This document shows positions 24,967-33,114 of a DNA stretch of 64,000 nucleotides, piece after piece. How positions within the stretch are numbered: the stretch's first letter is position 1; every line of letters begins with the position of its first letter. The notes beneath the pieces are model-generated. The model was not told where the DNA came from, did not search any database, and saw only the letters and a program-made list of their open reading frames with translations. A program made the position numbers and the translations under genes. Source of the stretch: Lachnospiraceae bacterium (GTDB lineage Bacteria > Bacillota > Clostridia > Lachnospirales > Lachnospiraceae); contig JAFZUW010000074.1 in assembly GCA_017618195.1 (NCBI GenBank), positions 1 through 64,000 of the forward strand, written 5' to 3'.

Positions 24967-25500
24967 TTATACGAGCTCGATCAAAACTTCCATGGCTGCA
25001 TCGCCCTTACGGGGACCGATCTTAACGATTCTGGTGTAGCCACCCTTGCGGCTTGCATACTTCGGACCGATTTCATCAAACATCTTTGCAATCAGGTCAA
25101 CTTCCTTAACTGCTTTTCTGCCCTTCAGCTCCGGATCATTCTTGGTTACCGGATAGAAGTAAGCAAGCATCTCTCTTCTGGCATGAAGTCTCGAGGGGCT
25201 GTCCTTCTTGATGGTCTTCGTGGTCTCAACCATAACGTCAACCTTCTTGCCGTTAACAACTTCCTTTACTCTTCTGCCGTCCTTATCTTTCTGAGCAACC
25301 TTATAGGTAACGGTTACGTTCTCGAAATTGTCCTTTTCCTTAGCTGCGAGAGTGATGAACTTCTCGGCGATCCGACGGATCTCCTTTGCTCTGGCTTCGG
25401 TGGTAATGATCTTACCGTTGGACAAAAGAGCGGTAACCTGGTTTCTCAACAATGCTTTTCTCTGACTTGAAGTTCTTCCAAGTTTTCTGTAGCCTGCCAT
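24967..25500 (-). CDS. rplQ: Ribosomal protein L17 with a central insertion
   Basis: 177-residue 50S protein lining the exit region. The N terminus [20 protein letters not shown] and the end [20 protein letters not shown] are standard. Residues about 56-100 (from KDNFENVTV to TTKTIKKD) are an insertion that raises the length from the usual 115-130. The insert is charged and keeps the frame, so it is genuine rather than an error. The start at 25500 is fixed by GGAGG nine bases upstream. Last gene of the rpmJ-to-rplQ transcript. Confidence 0.96.
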   Translation of the reverse strand: MAGYRKLGRTSSQRKALLRNQVTALLSNGKIITTEARAKEIRRIAEKFITLAAKEKDNFENVTVTYKVAQKDKDGRRVKEVVNGKKVDVMVETTKTIKKDSPSRLHARREMLAYFYPVTKNDPELKGRKAVKEVDLIAKMFDEIGPKYASRKGGYTRIVKIGPRKGDAAMEVLIELV

Positions 25501-25552
25501 GTTATCCTCCATCTGCCGCATTAACGCGGCAACTATTTAGTAATGACGATAC

Positions 25553-26512
25553 TTACTCATCGCCTAAGTTTAACGATAATCCAAGTTCTTTCAGCTTGGA
25601 CAGAACTTCCTCCAGAGACTTGCGTCCGAGGTTACGAACCTTCATCATGTCCTCGGAAGTCTTGCTGCACAATTCTTCAACCGTATTGATACCGGCTCTC
25701 TTGAGGCAGTTATAGGAACGAACGGAAAGTTCGAGTTCGTCGATGTTCATCTCGAGAACCTTCTCCTTCTCGTTGCTTACGCTCTCAACCATAACCTCAG
25801 CGGTCTTAGCGCTTTCGGAAAGGTCGATGAACAGATTCAGATGTTCGCTCAAAACCTTAGCCGCAAGGCTGATCGCCTCGTCGGGAGCAAGTGTTCCGTT
25901 CGTGAAAACATCAAGGGTAAGCTTGTCATAGTCAGTAACCTGGCCGACACGCGTATTTTCCACCGTAATGTTCACTCTCTCAACGGGAGTATAGATGGAA
26001 TCCACGGCGATCACACCGATCGGAGTGTCTTCCTTTTTGTTCTTGTCAGCGCCGATGTAGCCTCTGCCCTTCGTAATCGTCAGCTCCATGTAAAGCTTGC
26101 TGTCGGCACCGCCGTTCAGCGTAGCGATTACCTGATCGGGATTCATGATCTCGATGTCGCTGTCCGCATGAATGTTACGGGCGGTAACAACGCCTTCACC
26201 GGAAAATTCGATGTAAGCGGTCTTGGGCTCGTTCGAATCGCTGTTATTCTTGATCGCGAGGCTCTTGATGTTCATGATGATCTCGGTAACATCTTCCATC
26301 ACACCGGGGATGCAGCTGAGTTCATGAACAACACCGTCGATCTTCACCTGGCTCACGGCAGCGCCGGGCAGGGAAGAAAGCATGATTCTTCTGAGGGAAT
26401 TGCCCAATGTTGTACCGTAACCTCTCTCAAGGGGTTCCACAACAAAACGGCCATACTTCTTATCTTCGGAAATCTCTGCGATTTCAATTCTCGGCTTTTC
26501 AAAATCAAACAT
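25553..26512 (-). CDS. rpoA: RNA polymerase alpha subunit
   Basis: 319-residue core RNA polymerase subunit. The N-terminal domain ([22 protein letters not shown], about residues 29-50) dimerises and binds beta and beta'. The C-terminal domain from about residue 245 ([22 protein letters not shown], then [15 protein letters not shown]) contacts UP elements and activators. A charged linker joins them. Length is normal for Clostridia. AGGAGG lies seven bases before the ATG. It sits between rpsD and rplQ as in most bacteria. Confidence 0.98.
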   Translation of the reverse strand: MFDFEKPRIEIAEISEDKKYGRFVVEPLERGYGTTLGNSLRRIMLSSLPGAAVSQVKIDGVVHELSCIPGVMEDVTEIIMNIKSLAIKNNSDSNEPKTAYIEFSGEGVVTARNIHADSDIEIMNPDQVIATLNGGADSKLYMELTITKGRGYIGADKNKKEDTPIGVIAVDSIYTPVERVNITVENTRVGQVTDYDKLTLDVFTNGTLAPDEAISLAAKVLSEHLNLFIDLSESAKTAEVMVESVSNEKEKVLEMNIDELELSVRSYNCLKRAGINTVEELCSKTSEDMMKVRNLGRKSLEEVLSKLKELGLSLNLGDE

Positions 26513-26551
26513 ATGCGCCCCTCCTTATGGGAATCAAGGTTATACTCCGAT

Positions 26552-27154
26552 TTACTTGGAATACAACTCGACAATAAGTACCTCGTTAACCGGAACATCG
26601 ATCTGATCTCTGGTAGGATACTCATTTACCGAACCGGTAAGGTTCTCCGCATCCGCAGTAAGCCAGCCGGGAACAGCTCTGCCGGCAGTGGACTCAAGAA
26701 TATCCTTGAATCTCTGGCCTGCCTTATTCTTAGCCTTCTCGGAGATGGCGATTGCATCGCCGGGCTTTACGGAATAAGAAGGAATGTTAACGCATTTGCC
26801 GTTAACCAATACATGCTTGTGGTCTACGATCTGACGAGCTTCCTGACGGGTTCTTGCGAAACCGAGACGGAAAATAACATTATCCAGTCTGGTCTCAAGA
26901 AGAATCATGAGGTTCTCACCGGTCGTGCCGTTCTTCATCTTCTTAGCCTTATCAAAATTGTTACGGAAAGGCTTCTCAAGTACACCGTAGATGAACTTTG
27001 CCTTCTGCTTCTCACGAAGCTGCATTCCGTATTCACTAACCTTCTTGCCTGCTCTGGGGTTGGCACGGTTAGACTTCTTATCAATGCCGATTACGGAAGG
27101 TTCAATACCAAGCGAACGGCATCTCTTTAAAACAGGACCCATTTCTCTAGCCAT
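26552..27154 (-). CDS. rpsD: Ribosomal protein S4
   Basis: 200-residue 30S assembly-initiating protein. The start [16 protein letters not shown] is family-typical, [20 protein letters not shown] follows, and the S4 RNA-binding domain begins at [20 protein letters not shown] (about residue 88) and includes [18 protein letters not shown]. It lacks the N-terminal four-cysteine zinc site found in some S4 forms; only single Cys residues remain. S4 represses its own operon in several bacteria, and the long structured spacer before rpsM could be its target. Confidence 0.97.
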   Translation of the reverse strand: MAREMGPVLKRCRSLGIEPSVIGIDKKSNRANPRAGKKVSEYGMQLREKQKAKFIYGVLEKPFRNNFDKAKKMKNGTTGENLMILLETRLDNVIFRLGFARTRQEARQIVDHKHVLVNGKCVNIPSYSVKPGDAIAISEKAKNKAGQRFKDILESTAGRAVPGWLTADAENLTGSVNEYPTRDQIDVPVNEVLIVELYSK

Positions 27155-27173
27155 AGTTTAATTCCCTCCTTAA

Positions 27174-27575
27174 TCAGACTCTACGACGCTTAGGCGGTCT
27201 GCATCCATTGTGCGGAACCGGGGTAACGTCTTTAATACTGGTAACATCGATGCCGCATGCCTGAAGAGCACGGATTGCTGCTTCACGACCGGAACCGGGT
27301 CCCTTAACCATAACGTCAACGGACTTCAGACCGTGCGGGATTGCTGCCTTTGCAGCGGTTTCTGCTGCCATCTGGGCAGCATAAGGGGTAGACTTTCTGG
27401 AGCCGCGGAAACCGAGGCCGCCTGCACTTGCCCAAGAGATTGCATTACCCTCTGCATCCGTCAGGGTAACGATTGTATTGTTAAAGGATGACTGAATGTG
27501 TGCCTGACCGTGATCAACGTTCTTCTTGACACGCTTCTTCGCTCCCTTTTTCGCAGCTACTACTTTCTTAGCCAT
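27174..27575 (-). CDS. rpsK: Ribosomal protein S11
   Basis: 133-residue 30S platform protein. The basic N terminus ([20 protein letters not shown]) precedes [33 protein letters not shown] and the end [10 protein letters not shown], all diagnostic. The ATG at 27575 lies seven bases after AGGAGG; a GTG one codon upstream is also in frame but too close to the site. 24 bases separate it from rpsM. Confidence 0.98.
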   Translation of the reverse strand: MAKKVVAAKKGAKKRVKKNVDHGQAHIQSSFNNTIVTLTDAEGNAISWASAGGLGFRGSRKSTPYAAQMAAETAAKAAIPHGLKSVDVMVKGPGSGREAAIRALQACGIDVTSIKDVTPVPHNGCRPPKRRRV

Positions 27576-27599
27576 CACGAAACCTCCTAATTAGTATAA

Positions 27600-27968
27600 T
27601 TATTTCTTCTTGTTGGCAACCGTACGCTTCGGACCCTTACGGGTTCTTGCATTGGTCTTGGTCTTCTGTCCGCGGACAGGAAGTCCCTTTCTGTGACGTA
27701 CGCCTCTGTAGCAACCGATTTCCTGAAGTCTCTTGATGTTAAGAGCAGTCTCTCTCTTCAGATCACCTTCCACTACCATCGTCTCGTCGATGACGGTAGC
27801 GATTCTCTTAACCTCGTCATCGGTAAGATCGCGAACACGAGTGTCCGGATTAACCTCAGCCTGGGCAAGAATACGATTGGCGCTTACTCTGCCGATACCG
27901 TAGATGTAAGTAAGGCCGATCTCGACACGTTTCTCTCTTGGTAAGTCAACACCACTGATACGAGCCAT
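27600..27968 (-). CDS. rpsM: Ribosomal protein S13
   Basis: 122-residue 30S head protein contacting P-site tRNA and L5. The start [20 protein letters not shown], the helix-two-turn-helix [13 protein letters not shown], and the C-terminal [15 protein letters not shown] are typical. GGAGG lies nine bases before the ATG. Unlike in most relatives, it is separated from rpmJ by a 337-base spacer rich in hairpins. Confidence 0.98.
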   Translation of the reverse strand: MARISGVDLPREKRVEIGLTYIYGIGRVSANRILAQAEVNPDTRVRDLTDDEVKRIATVIDETMVVEGDLKRETALNIKRLQEIGCYRGVRHRKGLPVRGQKTKTNARTRKGPKRTVANKKK

Positions 27969-28305
27969 GTACTAAAACCTCCGATTTAATAAGTTTTCTT
28001 ACGGGCAAATGCCCGGGACCTGAGTCCCCGGGAGTGCTCTCCCTGCCGGTTTAACCGGCTCAGCCGCTTTAAAGTGTGACAGCCCTCATGCGAGGAACCG
28101 AAAGCAGACGTAGATACTCATCTGCTAAAGCAAAGTCGTCTTTCCTTACGTGACGCTCTTTGCCCACACTATCACAATGTGTGCCGTTCTTTCGGACGGC
28201 GTGTCGTTTTATGGGTTTGTAAAACGACGATTGCAACACAAAAAGCAAGTGCTGTTCTATCGAGTCACCAATACTCTCGGAACAACGCCTCAAGTACTGA
28301 TGTTA
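27969..28305 (-). ncRNA. 337-base structured spacer between rpmJ and rpsM
   Basis: Transcribed region without a credible gene. Hairpins: GTCGTTTTA-TGGGTTTG-TAAAACGAC (28203-28228, 9 bp perfect), GCCGT with ACGGC around TCTTTCGG (about 28182-28199), GCCGG-TTTAA-CCGGC (about 28045-28059) and CCCGGGAC with GTCCCCGGG (about 28012-28032). The 74-codon frame at 28069-28293 has no family features. A leader regulating the S13-S11-S4 genes is a reasonable guess, as S4 controls this operon elsewhere, but no known fold was matched. Confidence 0.45.
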
Positions 28306-28419
28306 TCAGCCTTGTCTCTGTTTGTGTCTCGGGTTCTCACAGATGATCATGATTGCCCCTTTTCTTTTGATGATTTTGCATTTTTCGCAAATGGGCTTTA
28401 CCGAAGATCTTACTTTCAT
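28306..28419 (-). CDS. rpmJ: Ribosomal protein L36
   Basis: 37-residue 50S protein read from the ATG at 28419: [20 protein letters not shown], then [17 protein letters not shown] and stop. The zinc ligands C-x2-C, C and H are all present, so this is the zinc-binding form. GGAGTG lies eleven bases before the start. Here it begins a new transcript instead of following infA directly: a consensus promoter lies 41 bases upstream, and infA is 6.6 kb away. Confidence 0.97.
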   Translation of the reverse strand: MKVRSSVKPICEKCKIIKRKGAIMIICENPRHKQRQG

Positions 28420-28459
28420 AAGTGTTATTCACTCCTTTCTCGAAAAAAGTCCGTTTACT

Positions 28460-28488
28460 ATAATAACAGAGCGTTTGGCAAATTGCAA
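28460..28488 (-). promoter_or_regulatory. Promoter of the rpmJ-rplQ operon
   Basis: Minus-strand TTGCAA (28483-28488), 17-base spacer, TATTAT (28460-28465). It gives the second half of the ribosomal cluster its own start after the accessory insertion. Confidence 0.85.
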
Positions 28489-28549
28489 GCACAAATTTCC
28501 CGAAAAACAAGGATTTTCCACGCTTTTTTCGGTCTTTCTGACGGAAAAT

Positions 28550-28580
28550 GAAAACGGAACCCACGAAAGGCTCCGTTTTC
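28550..28580 (-). terminator. Terminator of the lipoprotein cassette
   Basis: GAAAACGGA and TCCGTTTTC form a 9-bp stem around GCCTTTCGTGGGT on the minus strand, followed by ATTTTCC. It lies 32 bases after the stop of the last lipoprotein gene and before the rpmJ promoter. Confidence 0.7.
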
Positions 28581-28611
28581 TGCTTTTTTCCATATAAATG
28601 GACTGCTTTTT

Positions 28612-30330
28612 CTATTGGATGCGCTCACCGATACAACGCCACTTCGCATCCTCTTTGTAACAGTTTGTTTCCGAGGAAACAAGAAAGCCTTCGCTGTCAT
28701 AGGACTCTTTTACGGTTCCCCGCAAAGTGCCCTTTACGGTTACCTTGTTCTCCATCGAAGTCCGGTTGCCGTTTTTATCATATTTATACTGAATGACGGA
28801 AACCACATTCTGTTTGCTGCTGTAATCATCCTCTCCTGAAACTGTGAACGGTGAACCGACATCGGACTCCGTTGTTCCTTTATTCTCTTCCTTGATCAGA
28901 TTGCCTGCGGAATCATAGGAATAACGCGAGTCGAATTTGCCGCAATAGCCTTCCCAGCCGTACTTATGGGTACACTTTTTCGCGGAATTGTACTCATAAA
29001 AGCATTCAGACCCGGAGTAGCCGCGATTGATATAGTGAACCAGCAGGCCGTTTTTATAAGTACTGTCTACCCATGTTTCTTCCGATTCAAACGTATAATC
29101 CGAAGCGGTACCGTCCGATGCGGTTTTCTTCATATTCCCGCATTTGATCAGGTCCCACCCTTCTTCATCGTTCGTAATGGTATCCGGGTCGCGGCCGCTT
29201 AGGAGATATTCCGACTGCAGCTTCGTCGGAAAATACTGCCTTCCGTAATAATTGAAAATCTCGGTACCGTCGTCCGCATACGAAGCCGCCATTCCCCGGT
29301 TGACCTGCAGAACGGATTGGTCATTGTTATAAAAGTATTGTGTTTCCGATTCCGATGCCAGGCATGCTTCTTTATACTGCCCGCTTCTCTTCACAAGGAC
29401 GCTTTGCAGTCTGCCGTCCGGATCCGTCCGGTATGAATACTCTTCTTCGTAATAGAATCTCTTTTCATTAAAGGGCATCATTACCGAATGATGCACAATA
29501 TTACCATTCGCATCATACGTATACAGATGATGCTCATACTCACTCCATTCCGTCTCGCCGTCATACTTTACGAAATGTACTGTCCGTGTCAGCCTGCCGT
29601 TCTCATCATAGACATATTCCTTAACTGAATTCAGCTTCCCGGATAATTTGTAACTTTCTTCCAGACACAGTCTTCCGTCCGCGTCATAGACGCTGCGTTC
29701 AATCGCATACTCCCAATACCGGAAGACTTCCTTTCCGTCCGCACTTTTCTCGGTAAAGTCTATATTTCCCCATCCTCTGCCTTCGTACTCGTAATAAGTC
29801 CCGTAGGAAGTACTGTATTGTGCGAATACTTTTTCTCCGTTAAGAGAATACACCTCCGCATCCGGAACGTCGGAATAATCGAACGTTTTCTTCTTCGGTG
29901 AGGAATAAAAGAACTCCTTCCCGTCATATGTAATGTTCGTGTATTCCGGTCCGTAAAAAAAGTTATCCGTTATCGGGTTCTCATAATCGGCAACCTCGTG
30001 ATAGACGTAGGATATACCTTTTTCTACCTCTTTCCCCATGAGCCCGACGATTTCATCCCTCGTGTACTTCGGTGTGATTGTAAGCTCCGCCGAAGCAGGG
30101 AACCCTTCCGGAAGAGCTTCCGGGGTCGGTGTGGGAGAAGGTGTAGGCGTCGGTCTCTGTGTTGGCGTAGGAGTTACTGCAGCCCTCGGTGTCTCACCCG
30201 GCTGATTCTCCTCCGCTCCCTTCGTCACATCGCCGGAGCCGGGCTTTCCCGGGTCTTTCTCCCTCCCGCATGCCGCGACCGTCATTATGATGCATAACAA
30301 TGTCAGTAGAAGAAACAATCTTCTCTTCAT
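28612..30330 (-). CDS. Lipoprotein with Thr/Pro linker and YD-type repeats
   Basis: 572-residue lipoprotein. The signal sequence ends in the lipobox VAAC (CGREKD follows), then a linker of TPTP repeats (TPTPTQRPTPTPSPTPTP). The mature domain contains degenerate YD/RHS-like repeats: YVYDENGRLTRTVHF, YTYDANGNIVHHS, YSYDSAGNLIKEEN, YKYDKNGNRTSMENK. It would be anchored outside the membrane. Function unknown; RHS-type repeats form beta shells in toxins, but no toxin domain is visible. The start at 30330 follows GGGGGATAAGGAA. It is the most divergent of three related lipoproteins inserted between infA and rpmJ. Confidence 0.78.
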   Translation of the reverse strand: MKRRLFLLLTLLCIIMTVAACGREKDPGKPGSGDVTKGAEENQPGETPRAAVTPTPTQRPTPTPSPTPTPEALPEGFPASAELTITPKYTRDEIVGLMGKEVEKGISYVYHEVADYENPITDNFFYGPEYTNITYDGKEFFYSSPKKKTFDYSDVPDAEVYSLNGEKVFAQYSTSYGTYYEYEGRGWGNIDFTEKSADGKEVFRYWEYAIERSVYDADGRLCLEESYKLSGKLNSVKEYVYDENGRLTRTVHFVKYDGETEWSEYEHHLYTYDANGNIVHHSVMMPFNEKRFYYEEEYSYRTDPDGRLQSVLVKRSGQYKEACLASESETQYFYNNDQSVLQVNRGMAASYADDGTEIFNYYGRQYFPTKLQSEYLLSGRDPDTITNDEEGWDLIKCGNMKKTASDGTASDYTFESEETWVDSTYKNGLLVHYINRGYSGSECFYEYNSAKKCTHKYGWEGYCGKFDSRYSYDSAGNLIKEENKGTTESDVGSPFTVSGEDDYSSKQNVVSVIQYKYDKNGNRTSMENKVTVKGTLRGTVKESYDSEGFLVSSETNCYKEDAKWRCIGERIQ

Positions 30331-30353
30331 TTCCTTATCCCCCAAAAAATGTA

Positions 30354-30509
30354 TTAGTTTTCCGCTTCGGATGACGAAAGGGCTTGGTCATTGCCCTTAA
30401 AGAACAGCATCAGAATCGTTCCGGTTACCGCGAAAGCGATAATCAGCCCGAGCAGCGTGTACGAAATCACTTGCGAACGTCCTTTACGGCTCATGAGCCT
30501 CTTCACCAT
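30354..30509 (-). CDS. Small single-pass membrane protein
   Basis: 51-residue product (MVKRLMSRKGRSQ start) with one hydrophobic helix, VISYTLLGLIIAFAVTGTILM, then FFKGNDQALSSSEAEN. A basic N terminus and acidic C terminus fit an N-in orientation. Internal ATG at 30494 (46 residues) is an alternative start, as GAAGAGG lies just before it, though very close. It begins 9 bases after the stop of the middle lipoprotein and ends 24 bases before the next, so it belongs to the cassette. I do not recognise it; small helper proteins of membrane complexes look like this. Confidence 0.55.
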   Translation of the reverse strand: MVKRLMSRKGRSQVISYTLLGLIIAFAVTGTILMLFFKGNDQALSSSEAEN

Positions 30510-30517
30510 CGTATTTC

Positions 30518-32374
30518 TCAGTCGTTTCCGTCGCCCGTATAGGCGGTCAGGCGGAATGTCTGCTTGACGTTTATCTTTACGGCGTCGTAATCCTTGCGCG
30601 AGTGTAGGAACTCGCCCTTTATGCCGGTCAGCTTGCCGGAAGCATCGTAAGAGTAGGTGATTGTTCCGTCCGTATTTCCGGGATCCATATAGTACTCGGC
30701 ATCCAATACCACTTTTACCACGCGGCCGTTTTGATAGGTAAATTTGTAGCAGATATCCTCATCGGCACCGACATTAGCCTTAACCAGACGCTTTGAGGAA
30801 TCATATTGATAAACGCTGACCCAATTGGATCCGCCACCGCCGGCGTAGAAGGAACTGTAGCTGAGATAATCCCCGTCATACAGGGCATGTCCGCCTTCCG
30901 CGGTGTGTACCCCTTTATCCAAAGGATATTCCTTTCTGTTCAGCAGATCCGACATCAGCACTCTGTAATTCTTCTCGTAATCGTACCGGATCAAAGCGAG
31001 AACTTTTGCGCCTCCGTCATAGGGGCGGAATTCCTCTTTTAACTTTGCATCGAATTGTGCGTCCAATAAAGACGGAATATTATATGAGTCGCCGTCGATA
31101 TTCCACAGATCATCGTCAAGCTGCTGCCGCAGCGTATTAATCGAAAAGCCGTTTCCGGTTTCAAGCGTTTCCTTCATCTTTGCATTCGGAAGGAACACTT
31201 CCGAAGGACATGCAAGCGCATACTCATCTCCGCGAAGCATGCGGGATACAAGCATCACCGGTCCGTTATCATAATACTTTATTTCAAAAAACGTCGTGTT
31301 GTCCGGCTCATTCTCGCGATCGTCGTAGACAATCCCAACGCCGATGATGCGGCCTTTAGCGTCTTTCGTATAGTTATAGTTTACGGTTGCAAGTTTCTCT
31401 CCGTTTTCGGCCGTATGCGTCTCCGCCATCAAAGAACCGTCTTCGTTATACTCATAGGAAATGCGGTAATTGTGAACGGTACTATCGGAAGACAGCGCGG
31501 AATCGCGCATATATATCTCATCCGATGAAATGTAAGCGGAATAACCCTGCAGGGTCCATGAAACGTCTTCCCCACCGTAAACTTCTTTAAGAACGATCTT
31601 TCCTTCTTTATAGGTCTTCTTCTCATGCGTATAAAGGGTATGGTCCTCCTTGAAATAAGAAAAGCATTCTTCGGTGGCCGGATTTCCTTCCGCATCATAA
31701 ACGTACAGGAATTCCTCATACAGGAAATCCCCGTGATACTCCAGTTTGCTTAACAGGAGTCCGTTTTCATCATAGGAATAGAAAACCTTTCTCCATTCCG
31801 AAAGTTCAACCGTCTTTCTTCCCTGCGCGTCCGTTTCCGAATAGTCAAGAAAAATATCGTTCCATTCCGGTTCGGATGCTCCTTCACCGGCCGTCTTCAA
31901 TTCGCCGAAATGTCCCCTGCTTCTGACATAGACTTCCTTATCCTTTAAGAAATACCGGACAAGTCTCTCGTTTCCGTCTGCATCGTAATACCGGATAGCC
32001 TTATCCGCCGGAATATCCCATTCAAATCCGTCGTATGAAGGGTTTTCTCCGACATCGCCCGTAAGCACGTTCTCGGACCGGTAAGCATAAACGACTTCCT
32101 TCGCTTCCGCTATCGCACGCTGCCTGAGTTCCTCATCTGAGTATCCCGCAGGAATCGGTTCTCCGGTCGGATTGGGAGCAGCGGTCGGGGTAGGCTCCTC
32201 CGTTACTGTCGGAGCCGGTGTTCCGGTCACGGTCGGTGTTTCTTCACCGGTCGGGGTAACCTCGCCGGTCGGAGCCGCGCCGGTCGGCGTCGGATCCTTT
32301 CCTCCGCATGCGGTAAGCACCGCAAGGATTGCGGTTGCAATCGCAATCATCAATACTTTCTTCGTCTGTTTCAT
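30518..32374 (-). CDS. Lipoprotein with Thr/Pro linker and YD-type repeats (second)
   Basis: 618-residue lipoprotein with lipobox LTAC (CGGKDP), a Thr/Pro linker (about residues 28-78) and a mature domain starting IPAGYSDEELRQRAIAEA. YD-like repeats occur (FYSYDENGLLLSKLEY, YVYDAEGNPATEE, VYQYDSSKRLVKANV, YSYDASGKLTGIKGE). The segment YYDNGPVMLVSRM and CPSEVFLPNAKMKETLETGN matches the third lipoprotein (YYSNGPVLAVEKT and SEYVFLPGTELKKKLTTASG), so the two are paralogues. AGGAG lies seven bases before the ATG at 32374. The VanZ-like gene ends only 25 bases upstream. Function unknown. Confidence 0.8.
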   Translation of the reverse strand: MKQTKKVLMIAIATAILAVLTACGGKDPTPTGAAPTGEVTPTGEETPTVTGTPAPTVTEEPTPTAAPNPTGEPIPAGYSDEELRQRAIAEAKEVVYAYRSENVLTGDVGENPSYDGFEWDIPADKAIRYYDADGNERLVRYFLKDKEVYVRSRGHFGELKTAGEGASEPEWNDIFLDYSETDAQGRKTVELSEWRKVFYSYDENGLLLSKLEYHGDFLYEEFLYVYDAEGNPATEECFSYFKEDHTLYTHEKKTYKEGKIVLKEVYGGEDVSWTLQGYSAYISSDEIYMRDSALSSDSTVHNYRISYEYNEDGSLMAETHTAENGEKLATVNYNYTKDAKGRIIGVGIVYDDRENEPDNTTFFEIKYYDNGPVMLVSRMLRGDEYALACPSEVFLPNAKMKETLETGNGFSINTLRQQLDDDLWNIDGDSYNIPSLLDAQFDAKLKEEFRPYDGGAKVLALIRYDYEKNYRVLMSDLLNRKEYPLDKGVHTAEGGHALYDGDYLSYSSFYAGGGGSNWVSVYQYDSSKRLVKANVGADEDICYKFTYQNGRVVKVVLDAEYYMDPGNTDGTITYSYDASGKLTGIKGEFLHSRKDYDAVKINVKQTFRLTAYTGDGND

Positions 32375-32399
32375 GTTTCTTCTCCTCACTTAATCCCTT

Positions 32400-33092
32400 T
32401 TATTTCTTTCCGATCAAATTGGTTCTCTTCCAGAGTTTCACCGTCAGCGGATTCCAAAGGAGCACGAAGCCGATCAGCACTCCCGGGAAATTCAAAATCA
32501 CGTCATCGATATCCATGCTTCCGCGCCCGCTCAGATACTGCGCGATTTCCACAAGGCAGATCAGCGCGAGCATGAACGGAAGGAATATGTACCACTTCCG
32601 CATTCCCTTAACAAGAAACGGCACGAACCACGCCATCGGCATGAACAGCAGTATGTTTCCGATCAGGTTCGAAGCCACCTGGCGGATGCGAAGGGAATGA
32701 CTCTTATACGCATCGACATACAGTTGTATCGTCGCGAACGGTTTTAAGGAATACCGCGCTTCGGGGCTCCACCAGCGGTAATAGTTCCGCTCTCCGCCGA
32801 ACAGCAGTCCCGCGAGGATTACGAGATATACCGCGAACAGAACGCCCATGGCAAACTGCGCCGCCCTCGGACGTTTCGGCCTCGGCGTTCCGGCGAGCAG
32901 GAAGCACGTGCCGAGAAATGCGACTCCCCCGATCAGGATGCCCGCCTGCAGAAACGATTCCGTTCCGATAATGTGTCCGTTCCGTTCGGATACGACAAAT
33001 ACGAAGGTCAGCGCCCCGGTGATCAGAAACGATATCACCGCAAGCGTGATCCATACGATTGCTTCGTTATTCTTTTTCTTCTTTCCTGCCAT
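32400..33092 (-). CDS. VanZ-like membrane protein
   Basis: 230-residue membrane protein. Two helices near the N terminus (AIVWITLAVISFLITGALTFVFV and GILIGGVAFLGTCFLLA) precede the VanZ-like domain: RYSLKPFATIQ, SNLIGNILLFMPMAWFVPFL, then LVEIAQYLSGRGSMDIDDVILNFPG and a last helix. The E-x-x-Q and R-x-x-D-x-D-D patterns are family features. VanZ relatives affect teicoplanin resistance or envelope processes, but the molecular role is unclear. It lies between two paralogous lipoproteins with 22-25 base gaps, so co-expression is likely. A functional link between them is inference. Confidence 0.85.
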   Translation of the reverse strand: MAGKKKKNNEAIVWITLAVISFLITGALTFVFVVSERNGHIIGTESFLQAGILIGGVAFLGTCFLLAGTPRPKRPRAAQFAMGVLFAVYLVILAGLLFGGERNYYRWWSPEARYSLKPFATIQLYVDAYKSHSLRIRQVASNLIGNILLFMPMAWFVPFLVKGMRKWYIFLPFMLALICLVEIAQYLSGRGSMDIDDVILNFPGVLIGFVLLWNPLTVKLWKRTNLIGKK

Positions 33093-33114
33093 AATTCAAT
33101 CTTTCTTTGAAATA

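Noticed and set aside
28069-28293. 74-codon frame in the rpmJ-rpsM spacer
   Set aside because: Composition and lack of RBS do not support a protein; the hairpins explain the region better.
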